Shown here in pieces: positions 1 through 7,429 of a stretch of 48,488 nt of DNA. The notes under the pieces are model-generated. The model was not told the DNA's origin and made no database searches. It saw nothing but the letters and a program-made list of their open reading frames with translations. How positions within the stretch are numbered: position 1 is the stretch's first letter; each line of letters opens with the position of its first letter. The DNA lies in assembly GCA_046541115.1 (NCBI GenBank), contig JBKHDX010000002.1, positions 1-48,488 of the forward strand, read 5' to 3'. Source of the DNA: Jaaginema sp046541115. GTDB taxonomy: Bacteria; Cyanobacteriota; Cyanobacteriia; Cyanobacteriales; Spirulinaceae. A program made the position numbers and the translations under genes.

Positions 1-190
1 TTGGTTGTTGGTTGTTAGTTGTTGGGCGGGGAAACCCCGCCCCTACAAGCCGATTGCCTAAAAAACTGATGAGGCGATGACTGATTACTGATGACTGTTA
101 ACTGAAAAGCCCACTGCCCAAAACACTGATGACTGTTGACTGTTGACTGTTGACTGATAACTGACTATTGCCCACTGCCCAAAAAAGCCG
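1..190. repeat. Composite intergenic repeat, copy 1 (modules C-B-A)
   Basis: Three modules are visible. First come TTGGTTG-type heptamers (about 1-24), then the palindromic block GGCGGGGAAACCCCGCC followed by CTACAAGCCGATTGCC (about 26-58), then tandem ACTGATGACTG/TTGACTG units (about 66-165). A GCCCACTGCCCAAAA tail follows. The same modules, in the same or exactly reversed order, recur at 4195, 13497, 19460, 23562 and 32398. This copy runs into the 3' end of the RNase III gene and supplies its stop codon. Confidence 0.85.
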
Positions 191-893
191 ACTGCCGAGA
201 ATTCAAAAAAGCTTCTTTCGCTGCGGCTTGTTCGGCCGCTTTTTTCGAGCGTCCTGTGCCTTCTCCTAAACATTCTCCCTCTAACCACACCTGCGCCGCA
301 AAGCGATGGGGAGAACCGTGAACTGTTTTAACTTCTTCAACGCGATATTCTGGTAATTTTTTATGAACCGCTTGGGTCCATTCTTGGAGGGCATCTTTAT
401 AATTTTGAAAAGCCGGGTCTTGGCGGACAGGTTCGGCACTATCTTGGAGCAAACTATCCAGCCAAGGACGAATCAAACTCATGTTGTAGGTACTTAGATA
501 AAGCGCCCCTAAAATTGCTTCAAAGGTATCGGCCAATCGCGAAGATTTCCCCGCTTTATCCCCCGCCGCACTCGGCGCAAGTAAGAGATATTTTTCGAGG
601 CCAAAACGACGGGCAAAATCGGCTAAAACGCGATCGCTCACCAAAACTGACCGCACCGCTGCATATTCTCCCACTGGGGCTTGGGGATAGGTTTCTAATA
701 ACACCTCAGCCGCGACTAAACGCACGACAGCATCCCCCACAAACTCCAATTTTTCATAATTATTTTCCGCGTCTGCGCTGGCATGAGTCAGCGCTAAATC
801 GAGTAATTCAAAATTAACTGATGTTGTCTCAGTCAAACCCAATTTTTCTAACAGGCGTTGTAACTGTTTATGTCGCCTAGGGTCTTGCAGCAT
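165..893 (-). CDS. rnc: Ribonuclease III
   Basis: Endoribonuclease that cleaves double-stranded RNA in rRNA processing and mRNA/antisense decay; cytoplasmic and dimeric. The 242-aa product has the RNase III domain at about 8-140, with signature residues E47, E50, G53 and D54 in EKLEFVGDAV. D122 and E125 in DTFEAILGALYL complete the metal site. A double-stranded RNA binding domain follows at about 163-232 (GRSKKAAEQAAAKEA). The ATG at 893 gives the expected family N-terminus. The last ~12 residues (NSRQSAFLGSGQ) and the stop are encoded by the flanking repeat, so the native C-terminus has been replaced or extended. The gene lies about 30 bases downstream of the RNase P RNA on the same strand. 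Family assignment is certain; the tail origin is inferred from the repeat match. Confidence 0.95.
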   Translation of the reverse strand: MLQDPRRHKQLQRLLEKLGLTETTSVNFELLDLALTHASADAENNYEKLEFVGDAVVRLVAAEVLLETYPQAPVGEYAAVRSVLVSDRVLADFARRFGLEKYLLLAPSAAGDKAGKSSRLADTFEAILGALYLSTYNMSLIRPWLDSLLQDSAEPVRQDPAFQNYKDALQEWTQAVHKKLPEYRVEEVKTVHGSPHRFAAQVWLEGECLGEGTGRSKKAAEQAAAKEAFLNSRQSAFLGSGQ

Positions 894-924
894 AGTCTAT
901 TTCAACCGTAACCAATGTAAAGAA

Positions 925-1312
925 AGAGTTGGACATAAGCTGGATTCTGTTCTCTAGAATTTCTAGAGGGCGGTTATCTATCTGGGATGCCTGTTACCAG
1001 ACACCTCTAGCGGTACTCCAAAAAGCGGGGCTGGAAAAAGACCAACCATCGCCCCTCCGACCTTGCTCCCAACTGGGGTTTACCGAGCCAGCACCTCTCG
1101 ATACTGCTGGTGCGCTCTTACCGCACCTTTGCACCCTTACCTGTACCAGAATGGAGTTCATTCTGGCCATCGGCGGTATGTTTCTGTGGCACTCTCCTCG
1201 CGGTCACCCACACTGGGCGTTACCCAGCAAGTTTGGTCTTTCGGGAGTCCAGACTTTCCTCAGATTGGGTCGCGCTGTGCGCCACAATCTGCAACCACCT
1301 CGCCAACTCTTT
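925..1312 (-). ncRNA. rnpB: RNase P RNA (bacterial type A, cyanobacterial)
   Basis: Catalytic RNA subunit of ribonuclease P, which removes tRNA 5' leaders. Read on the minus strand, the 5' end AGAGTTGG (1310-1303) pairs with the 3' end CCAACTCT (932-925) to form helix P1. The near-universal GAGGAAAGTC element (P4 5' strand) is followed by TGGACTCCCGAAAG. The 3' part carries ACAGAATCCAGCTTATG, the other conserved core block. Length is about 388 nt, normal for the class. No protein should be annotated here: open frames on the plus strand across it are incidental. Ends are set by P1 pairing and could be off by a few bases. Confidence 0.95.
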
Positions 1313-1698
1313 CTTGGCTCTAGTTTAGTCGCTTTTGGTCGCAAACGGGAAGCGGCAATCCCTACCTGGAGATTCGGGTTTCGATCGACTAACAATAATT
1401 TAGGAAAACATTTTGCTGATGAGTTATAGATTATTAGTTATTGGTGATTGGCTTTATTGTTATAAATTGTTCGGGGTAAATTGTAATTTAAATATTTCTG
1501 TCTGTCGAAAGAGTCGGGGATAATTAAGATTAAGTTAACATTGAAAGTGGGGCAGCAGTTAATTTAATCTTTCATCTATAAAAAGGGAACAAATTACAGA
1601 CCCAAAGCGATACAACAGCGATGATAACTTAATTAGCTGACTGCCGTATCCTTGCCAATAAGATCGTAAAAAACATTATAAAAAAAGGAGCATCAAAG
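1313..1698. other. Gene-free region upstream of the Dps-like gene
   Basis: 386 bases separate the divergent rnpB and the Dps-like gene. The stretch should contain the rnpB promoter (minus strand) and the promoter of the plus-strand run. The only clear element is a ribosome binding site AAAGGAG ending about 10 bases before the ATG at 1699. I see no convincing ORF, tRNA or terminator. Confidence 0.5.
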
Positions 1699-2193
1699 AT
1701 GAAAATGGAAATAAATCCAACCCCGACCCCTGAAAAAGACACCACCTATCCAAAAACGCAAGATTATGATAGTTTAGCTATAGGACTATCGCAAATTTTG
1801 GCAGATACTTATACCTTGCAACACCAAATAGAGCATAGCCAGGAACAACAATCCGAGCAACTATCTTCGTCGGTTCAAAAAGAACTGCAACATCAGCAGG
1901 AAGATTTAAGTCATGCCACCAACGCGATCGCCGAGGGAATTTATACCTTAGTGACTCCAGGAGCCTCAGACACCGAAATTACTCGTCCAAGTTATGTGCC
2001 GGAGGTGACAGAACGCAAATCTGGTTCTGAAGCGATCGCCTGTTTGATCGAAGGCCATGAGATGTTAGCTCATCATATTTTTGGCGTTTTGACTTTAGCC
2101 GAAACTCAAAATAACGATGTAATTTCTTCCTTTTTAAAGCAACGCGCTGAAATTCACCAAAACAACGCCCAAACGCTTCGTAGTTTTCTCTAA
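1699..2193 (+). CDS. Dps/ferritin-like protein with eroded ferroxidase site
   Basis: 164 aa. Two stretches match the Dps fold: an N-terminal helix (LSQILADTYTLQHQIEH) and a C-terminal pair (LIEGHEMLAHHIFGVLTLAE, then HQNNAQTLRSFL). The latter resembles the usual C-terminal helix ending HEKxAWMLRSFL. The helix holding the usual ferroxidase D-x3-E reads NAIAE, so only the Glu remains. The His of the usual NxHWN motif aligns with Gln. The 29-residue N-terminal leader is hydrophilic. By homology Dps proteins store iron and protect DNA as dodecamers. Here iron oxidation is probably lost, so a structural or DNA-binding role is likelier (inference). An AAAGGAG site supports the ATG. The sigma factor gene starts 3 bases after this stop, so the two are almost certainly co-transcribed. 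Confidence 0.6.
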   Translation: MKMEINPTPTPEKDTTYPKTQDYDSLAIGLSQILADTYTLQHQIEHSQEQQSEQLSSSVQKELQHQQEDLSHATNAIAEGIYTLVTPGASDTEITRPSYVPEVTERKSGSEAIACLIEGHEMLAHHIFGVLTLAETQNNDVISSFLKQRAEIHQNNAQTLRSFL

Positions 2194-2196
2194 CCC

Positions 2197-3078
2197 ATGT
2201 CAGCAACAGTTCAAGCTTATCTCCAAGCCATCGGTCGCATTCCCTTACTGCGTCCCGAACAAGAAATCGAACTCGCCAACCAAGTGCAGGCGATGTTACC
2301 CCTTTTAGAAAAAAATCAACTGACCCCCGAAGAAAAACAAACCGTCAAGACCGGGCAAGAAGCCAAACAAAAAATGGTCGAAGCCAATTTGCGATTAGTG
2401 GTTTCCATTGCCAAAAAATATCAAAAGCGGGGCTTATCATTCCTGGATTTGATTCAAGAAGGCAGTTTAGGCTTAATTCGCAGTATCGAAAAATTCGACC
2501 CGTCTAGAGGTTATAAGTTTTCGACCTATTCGTATTGGTGGATTCGACAAGCGATTACCCGCGCGATCGCCGAACGCAGTCGCACGATTCGTTTACCGAT
2601 CCACATGAACGAATATCTGCACAAAATCAAGCAAGCCACGCGGCAGTTGTCCATCGATCTCGGCAGACAGCCCACCGAAGCCGAACTTGCCGAAATGCTC
2701 GATCTCAAAGTGCCGAAACTGCGCTCAATTCGTCAAGCCTTGCGGCGCACCCAGTTAAGTAGTCTCAATCGCAAACTCAGCGACGAACAAACTGAACTTG
2801 CGGACATACTCGCCGATGATTCTTATTCGCCGGATCATTTTGCCGTCGAACAAGAATTGCAATCGCGGGTGAAAAACTTATTACAATGCTTGCCCGAGCG
2901 TCAGCGAGAATTTATTATGCTGCGATTTGGCTTCAAAACCGGGCAGAAAATGAGCGTCAGAGCCGTCGGCAGTCATTTAGGGATGAGCTACCCCCAAGCC
3001 CGCAAACTGCAAAGCCAAGCCATGCGATCGCTGCGCCGTCACGCGCGTCAGTTTGACGGTATCCAAGTTCTGTCTTGA
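2197..3078 (+). CDS. RNA polymerase sigma-70 factor, group 2-like
   Basis: 293 aa. Region 1.2 is at about 6-30 (YLQAIGRIPLL), region 2 at about 64-125 (NLRLVVSIAKKY, DLIQEGSLGLIRSIEKFD, KFSTYSYWWIRQAI), region 3 at about 135-200 (PTEAELAEMLDL) and region 4 at about 225-290. There is no region 1.1. Core binding and -10 recognition segments are well conserved and group 2-like. Region 4.2 is not: where housekeeping factors have SRERVRQIE, this one has SYPQARKLQ, so -35 recognition may differ. It is translationally close to the Dps-like gene (3-base gap) and followed after 51 bases by the phosphoesterase gene. A stress or alternative sigma role is inference. I do not assign a Sig letter. Confidence 0.9.
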   Translation: MSATVQAYLQAIGRIPLLRPEQEIELANQVQAMLPLLEKNQLTPEEKQTVKTGQEAKQKMVEANLRLVVSIAKKYQKRGLSFLDLIQEGSLGLIRSIEKFDPSRGYKFSTYSYWWIRQAITRAIAERSRTIRLPIHMNEYLHKIKQATRQLSIDLGRQPTEAELAEMLDLKVPKLRSIRQALRRTQLSSLNRKLSDEQTELADILADDSYSPDHFAVEQELQSRVKNLLQCLPERQREFIMLRFGFKTGQKMSVRAVGSHLGMSYPQARKLQSQAMRSLRRHARQFDGIQVLS

Positions 3079-3129
3079 TCGAAAACTCGATATCCTGGTT
3101 AAAGAGATTAATCATCAACAAGTTTTAAG

Positions 3130-4059
3130 ATGGCTAGGATAAAAATCGCCGCGATCGGCGACATTCACGATCAATGGGAGACCGAAGATCATATCGCCCT
3201 GCAACAACTCAAAGTGGATTTAGCTTTGTTTGTGGGCGATTTTGGCAATGAATCCGTGGCGATTGTGCGGCAACTTGCCTGTCTCCCCATACCTTATGCC
3301 GCAATTTTGGGTAATCACGATGCTTGGTACACCGCCTCGGCTTGGGGTCGCAAACAATGTCCCTACAACCGAGAAGTTGAAGACCGAGTCCAAGAACAGT
3401 TAAGTTTATTAAACCAAGCCCATGTCGGTTATGGCGATCGCGAGTTTGCCGACTTGGGCTTATCGGTGGTGGGGAGTCGTCCCTTTAGTTGGGGCGGCCC
3501 GGTGTGGAAAAACGAAGACTTTTATCGCGATCGCTACGGCATTACCAGTTTTAGCGAATCCACCGCTCGCATCGTGGCTACAGCCCAAGCCACCCCCCAA
3601 AATACGATTATTTTTCTCGGTCACAATGGCCCCTACGGCTTAGGCGATCGCCCCGAAGACCCCTGCGGTCGCGATTGGAACCCGATCGGTGGGGATTTTG
3701 GCGACCCGGATTTTCAAGCCGCCATCGCCCAAGTGCGTACCCTGGGCAAACACATTCCCCTCGTCGTGTTCGGCCACATGCACCACCGTCTCCGTCACAC
3801 CAAAATCCAAGAAAGAACCGCCGTGGTCACCGATGATTGGGGAACGGTGTATCTCAACGCGGCCGCAGTTCCTCGCGTTGTGCGCGATCGCGCCGCCACC
3901 CTCCGCAACTTTACCCTGATCGCCCTCGAAGCCCATCGCGTGACCGACATCAAGCTTGTGTGGCTCGACGAAGCCGGAGACATCGTTTCCGAGAAAGATT
4001 TATATCGCGCCGCTCCTTCTATGGTAATATCCGAATCCGATCGCGAAATCGAGGCCTAA
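3130..4059 (+). CDS. Calcineurin-like metallophosphoesterase (TIGR04168-type)
   Basis: 309 aa with the full dinuclear-metal motif series: GDIHD (10-14), GDFGN (about 36-40), GNHD (61-64), LGHN (about 165) and GHMHH (about 215). It resembles the cyanobacterial/plastid family annotated TIGR04168, whose substrate is not established. There is no signal peptide, so it is predicted cytosolic. It lies 51 bases downstream of the sigma factor gene on the same strand and could be its operon partner. It is followed by tRNA-Ser. Confidence 0.85.
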   Translation: MARIKIAAIGDIHDQWETEDHIALQQLKVDLALFVGDFGNESVAIVRQLACLPIPYAAILGNHDAWYTASAWGRKQCPYNREVEDRVQEQLSLLNQAHVGYGDREFADLGLSVVGSRPFSWGGPVWKNEDFYRDRYGITSFSESTARIVATAQATPQNTIIFLGHNGPYGLGDRPEDPCGRDWNPIGGDFGDPDFQAAIAQVRTLGKHIPLVVFGHMHHRLRHTKIQERTAVVTDDWGTVYLNAAAVPRVVRDRAATLRNFTLIALEAHRVTDIKLVWLDEAGDIVSEKDLYRAAPSMVISESDREIEA

Positions 4060-4099
4060 GGGTTGGCTTTGGCCCAGAACTTGTTATTATAGAAACTCC

Positions 4100-4184
4100 G
4101 GAGAGGTGGCAGAGTGGTCGATCGCGTTCGACTTGAAATCGAATGAACCGAGAGGTTCCGTGGGTTCGAATCCCACCCTCTCCG
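4100..4184 (+). tRNA. tRNA-Ser (anticodon TGA)
   Basis: 85-nt type II tRNA. The acceptor arms GGAGAGG (4100-4106) and CCTCTCC (4177-4183) pair fully. The anticodon loop CTTGAAA carries TGA. The long variable arm contains CCGAGAGG, and the T arm GTGGGTTCGAATCCCAC is perfect. CCA is not encoded, as usual in cyanobacteria. It is followed by GCTTTTT and then the composite repeat. Confidence 0.97.
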
Positions 4185-4194
4185 CTTTTTCAGT

Positions 4195-4406
4195 AAACAG
4201 TCATCAGTAAACAGTCATCAGTTTTTTGGGCAGTAGGCTTTTCAGTAAACAGTCATCAGTAAACAGTCATCAGTTTTTTGGGCAATCGGCAATCGCTATG
4301 TAGGGGATGGGTTTCCCCGCCCAATAACCAATAACCAATAACCAATAACCAATAACCAATAACTAATAACCAATAACCAATAACCAATAACCAATAACCA
4401 ATAACT
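4195..4406. repeat. Composite intergenic repeat, copy 2 (A-B-C) with 12 heptamers
   Basis: Module A: CAGTAAACAGTCATCAGT units, occurring as two copies of a longer block (4192-4236 and 4241-4280) separated by TTTTTTGGGCAGTAGGC. Module B is a variant, TGTAGGGGATGGGTTTCCCCGCCC. Module C: exactly 12 tandem AATAACC heptamers (4323-4406) with two AATAACT variants. It lies between tRNA-Ser and sufE, leaving only about 18 bases before the sufE start. Confidence 0.9.
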
Positions 4407-4423
4407 CATCTTCGCTATTGCTT

Positions 4424-4873
4424 ATGTCATCTGCTCAAAACGCTTTACCGCCGAAACTCGCCCGCATCGTTGAACGCTTCAAACGACGGGACAACCCCAA
4501 GCAACGCTACGAACAGTTGCTTTGGTATGCCAAAAAGCTCGAAGCCATGCCAGAAGAGAGCAAAACCCCGGAAAATAAGGTAAAAGGCTGCGTCTCACAA
4601 GTTTATATCACCGCCGACTTAGTAGACGGCAAAGTCCGTTATCAGGGGGATTCTGATGCTCAGTTGGTGAAAGGCTTGGTCGCTTTCCTCATCGAAGGCT
4701 TAAACGATTTGCCCCCCGCCGATATCCTGCAAGTTACCCCCGATTTTATTGAAGAAACGGGCTTGAAAGTCAGCCTCACCCCTTCGAGAGCGAATGGCTT
4801 TTACAATATTTTTCAAACGATGAAGAAAAAAGCTCTCGGTTTTGAACTAACGACTAACCAACTATCAAATTAA
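4424..4873 (+). CDS. sufE: SufE family sulfur acceptor (Fe-S cluster assembly)
   Basis: 149 aa. SufE accepts persulfide sulfur from the SufS cysteine desulfurase and stimulates it during Fe-S cluster assembly in the cytosol. The acceptor cysteine is C56 in KVKGCVSQVY. The family fold is evident (QRYEQLLWYAKKL, FLIEGLNDLPPADIL, SRANGFYNIFQTMKKKA). ATG 4424 is chosen over the in-frame TTG at 4418; neither has a good ribosome binding site, because heptamer repeats fill the upstream sequence. The gene converges on fur with a 6-base gap, putting two iron-related genes tail to tail. Confidence 0.92.
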   Translation: MSSAQNALPPKLARIVERFKRRDNPKQRYEQLLWYAKKLEAMPEESKTPENKVKGCVSQVYITADLVDGKVRYQGDSDAQLVKGLVAFLIEGLNDLPPADILQVTPDFIEETGLKVSLTPSRANGFYNIFQTMKKKALGFELTTNQLSN

Positions 4874-4879
4874 GGGAGG

Positions 4880-5416
4880 TTAACTGCCTTCGTTCTTTTC
4901 TTCTTCTTCATCTTGTAGCCGCTCGGCAATAACACGAGTACAAGCCCAATTACTCGGTAAGGCGGAAGGCCAACCCATCCGCACCGCTTCAGGGCATACG
5001 GCCATGACGGTCAGTTGGCAATCAATGAGTTGAAAGCCCTCTTTCTCGGTTTGTTTGAGGCTGTGCTTAAGAATCGAGTCGTTTCTGAATTCTAGGGTTT
5101 TGTTGCATTGAATACAGACCAGATGATGATGGTGGTGGGGATAGGGCTGATTCAGTTCGTAATGTTTGTGACCTTCGGCCAGTTCGAGTTCCCGTAGAAT
5201 CCCCATACGAGACATGAGTTTGACACTGCGGTAAATGGTGGAAAGGCTAATGGGTTCTCCCCGTTGTTCGAGAACGTGATGAAGTTCTTCGGCGCTTAAA
5301 TGATCGCCTCTCGGCAGGTTTTGAAAGACGTGTAAAATTTTCTCCCGTTGGGGGGTGAGCCGCCAACCGCGAGAGTTTAGCTCTGCTTTTAGGGAATTTG
5401 CTGTGTAAGGAGGCAT
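4880..5416 (-). CDS. fur: Ferric uptake regulator, FurA-type
   Basis: 178 aa iron-responsive repressor. Winged helix: SLKAELNSRGWRLTPQREKIL at the start, recognition helix around ISLSTIYRSVKLM (56-68). The metal/dimerization domain begins with the HHHHH run (94-98) and C101-x2-C104 (CIQC). The N-terminus closely resembles cyanobacterial FurA as I remember it. Past about residue 130 the usual second CxxC is replaced by CPEAV, and the tail (GWPSALPSNWAC) is followed by an acidic EEEEKNEG end. Two Fur-box-like sites lie upstream, suggesting autoregulation. PerR and Zur are less likely because of the overall FurA-like match. Confidence 0.9.
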   Translation of the reverse strand: MPPYTANSLKAELNSRGWRLTPQREKILHVFQNLPRGDHLSAEELHHVLEQRGEPISLSTIYRSVKLMSRMGILRELELAEGHKHYELNQPYPHHHHHLVCIQCNKTLEFRNDSILKHSLKQTEKEGFQLIDCQLTVMAVCPEAVRMGWPSALPSNWACTRVIAERLQDEEEEKNEGS

Positions 5417-5445
5417 TTATTCAGTTCTCTCAAAAAACTTTCTTT

Positions 5446-5464
5446 ATTGACAATGATAGACGTT
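5446..5464. promoter_or_regulatory. Possible second Fur-box-like site, promoter-proximal
   Basis: ATTGACAATGATAGACGTT has a good left half (ATTGACAATGAT) and a poor right half. On the minus strand it covers a possible -10 (TATCAT), 18 bases from a TTGCAA -35 in the fur upstream region. If real, binding here would occlude the fur promoter. Confidence 0.35.
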
Positions 5465-5493
5465 TAAGCCAAAGATTTGCAACAAGTCAAATA

Positions 5494-5512
5494 ATTGAGA
5501 ATGATTGGCAAT
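5494..5512. promoter_or_regulatory. Fur box upstream of fur
   Basis: ATTGAGAATGATTGGCAAT is an imperfect 19-bp palindrome (ATTG...CAAT arms). It is close to the Fur-box form of an ATTGATAATGATTATCAAT-like inverted repeat. It lies about 80 bases upstream of the fur start, in the gap between fur and gltA. Confidence 0.55.
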
Positions 5513-5599
5513 TGTTTGTAAAAATACTGAAAAGCGCGATCGCCCCGTGGTTTAGGTCTCATTAGAGCGATCGCATCTATTGAAGTTAATTTTTGTGAT

Positions 5600-6742
5600 T
5601 TAACGCTCCCGCATGGGAATATACGGGCGATTATGGCCTCCGGTATAAATTTGCGTCGGGCGGAAAATGCGATTTTCGCCAATTTGTTCGCGCCAATGGG
5701 CTAACCAACCCGCCACCCGCGCGATCGCAAAAATCGGCGTAAATAAATCCGTGGGAATGCCTAACTTGCGATACACCAAGCCCGAATAAAAATCCACATT
5801 GGCATAAATTCCCTTATGACCCAGCCTTTCTTCAACCGCCCGCTCTAACTCGACGGCAATATCATAATATTCATCCCGGCCCGTTTGCTCAAACAAGCGC
5901 TCGGCCAAGCCCTGTAAAATTGTCGCGCGGGGGTCTTTCACCTTATACACCCGATGGCCAAAACCCATAATTTTAGATTTTTGCGCGATCAAATTTTCCA
6001 CATAAGGACGCACATTTTCCACTGAGCCAATTTCTTGCAACATGAAAATGACTTCTTCATTTGCCCCCCCATGGAGCGGCCCCGCCAGGGTTCCCACCGC
6101 CGAAGCCACCACCGCATAGGGATCTGTCATCGTCGAAGCCGTCACCATCGCCGAAAACGTCGAAGCATTGATGGTATGTTCGGCATGGAGCATCAAACAC
6201 ACATCAAAAATCCGAGCCGCTAAGGGTTCTGGGATGCGCTCGGTCAGCATATACAAAAAGTTCGTGGCATAATCGAGTTCATCATTCGGTTGGATGGGAT
6301 CGTTGCCTTTCCGCATCTGCATAAAAGCTGCCACCATCGTCGGAATTTTGGCGATCAAGCGGACAACGGCCTCGCGAATGTACTGGGGGTCATTTAGAGC
6401 GCGACGGGAGTAAAATAGCCCTAAAGCGGCGGCTGAGGTTTGTAGCGCATCCATCGGGTGTCCTGTTTCGGGAAAACATTTCATCATGTCCCGAATGCGG
6501 TACTTGATGCGGCGATGATAGCGCACCTCGTTTTCAAACTCAGTCAACTGTTCCTTGCTGGGAAGTTCCCCCCAAATTAATAAATAAGTCGTTTCCAAGA
6601 AGGTACTCATAGCGGCTAAGTCTTCAATTTGAAAGCCACGATACTCTAAGATTCCTTCTTTGCCATCGACATAGCTAATACTGGATTGAGCCGCAGGAAC
6701 ATTAGCTAAACCAGGAATATATTCACACGCTGAAGCTGTCAT
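5600..6742 (-). CDS. gltA: Citrate synthase
   Basis: Condenses oxaloacetate and acetyl-CoA to citrate, the entry to the TCA cycle. From ATG 6742 the product is 380 aa, a normal length for the bacterial type II-like enzyme. Catalytic elements: GPLHGGANEEV (His), GFGHRVYKVKDPRA (His and Arg of the oxaloacetate site) and PTDLFTPIFAIARVAGW (Asp region). The frame is open upstream to 6910, but that part reads through transposon debris and a palindrome and matches no citrate synthase N-terminus, so it is excluded. The upstream 100 bases derive from the IS200/IS605 remnant, so the present promoter must lie in or beyond it. Confidence 0.95.
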   Translation of the reverse strand: MTASACEYIPGLANVPAAQSSISYVDGKEGILEYRGFQIEDLAAMSTFLETTYLLIWGELPSKEQLTEFENEVRYHRRIKYRIRDMMKCFPETGHPMDALQTSAAALGLFYSRRALNDPQYIREAVVRLIAKIPTMVAAFMQMRKGNDPIQPNDELDYATNFLYMLTERIPEPLAARIFDVCLMLHAEHTINASTFSAMVTASTMTDPYAVVASAVGTLAGPLHGGANEEVIFMLQEIGSVENVRPYVENLIAQKSKIMGFGHRVYKVKDPRATILQGLAERLFEQTGRDEYYDIAVELERAVEERLGHKGIYANVDFYSGLVYRKLGIPTDLFTPIFAIARVAGWLAHWREQIGENRIFRPTQIYTGGHNRPYIPMRER

Positions 6743-6777
6743 AAATAAGAATGGGTTGTGAAAGAAGTAATTGTAAA

Positions 6778-6824
6778 CTACCCGACTCCGACCGCTTAAG
6801 CAGTACGGAGCGGGCTTTGGGTAG
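6778..6824. repeat. 47-bp imperfect inverted repeat upstream of gltA
   Basis: Outer arms CTACCC (6778) and GGGTAG (6819-6824) enclose an inner near-palindrome, ACTCCGACCGCTTAAGCAGTACGGAG. It sits 36 bases before the gltA start, between the gene and the broken tnpB. It could form a strong hairpin in the gltA leader, or be the terminal hairpin of the decayed insertion element. Confidence 0.7.
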
Positions 6825-6857
6825 CCCTCAAAACAAAGTCCTGCAAAGAGCAAGACA

Positions 6858-7375
6858 TCATCCAGAAGTGCAGGCAGTATCGGTACGCCCCAAATCCACG
6901 CCCAACGCATTATCGGTATCAGGAATCACGGGAGGCTCAGACTTTAGCTGAATTTGCAGATAAAAATTGCCATCCTTGCGCTTCCCCACGATTAGCTAAA
7001 CTTCTCCCTACCTTTCAGCATGGTCAAGCTAACCATCCAGTCCGATTCCCGGAATGTAAAAGTGCGACTGTCGTAAGTGGCAGAAGTAGGGGTAAACCCC
7101 TTAACAGGTCTACCCTTTTGCTTTGCCGTCTTGTGGTTCGCGCCAACCCGACGAATGGCATGAATGATCATCTGGGCAGACAAACCAGAATGCGCCTTGG
7201 CTTCCTTGTAAATCAAAGACTGCACGGCAATCTGGTTGGTTAGCTTTTCGGGAGTCTGGGCATTCACAAACTCACAGCATTTTGCGAAAGCAAAAAGCAC
7301 CGCATCAAGCTTTTCAGCCTGTTGCGACAATGCTTCCAGCTTGCAAGAAACTGTGAGAATCTGAGGCATTTTCAA
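6858..7375 (-). pseudogene. tnpB: Broken TnpB (IS200/IS605 RNA-guided nuclease)
   Basis: The first 127 codons (7375 to 6992) are an intact TnpB N-terminal segment (QTPEKLTNQIAVQSLIYKEA, YDSRTFTFRE, VSLTMLKGREKF). The frame then stops. In another frame, KRKDGNFYLQIQLKSEPP continues into DNALGVDLGRTDTACTSG, which contains the first RuvC aspartate (GVDLG), and then hits a stop at 6858. About 25 residues appear missing at the join. All the remaining RuvC and zinc-ribbon parts are absent. Not functional. Upstream (minus-strand sense), TGATACAAT near 7400 looks like the element's own promoter/left end. Confidence 0.8.
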
Positions 7376-7429
7376 ATAGTGAAGTTTTCTGGCTGCGATT
7401 GTATCATATTGGCAGCTTTCGGGGTATCG

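Noticed and set aside
929..1429. Open frame of about 166 codons on the plus strand
   Set aside because: It lies over the RNase P RNA on the opposite strand; the RNA signatures are decisive and the peptide has no family features.
3640..3936. Antisense frames inside the phosphoesterase gene
   Set aside because: Shadows of a codon-biased GC-rich gene; the sense frame carries all metal motifs.
4323..4406. 12 regularly spaced repeats, CRISPR-like at first sight
   Set aside because: Pure 7-base tandem units with no spacers; it is module C of the intergenic repeat.
5464..5682. 72-codon minus-strand frame between fur and gltA
   Set aside because: Overlaps the gltA 3' end in another frame and covers the Fur box; no motif.
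6743..6910. 56-codon N-terminal extension of citrate synthase
   Set aside because: Codes through transposon debris and the palindrome; the family start is at 6742.
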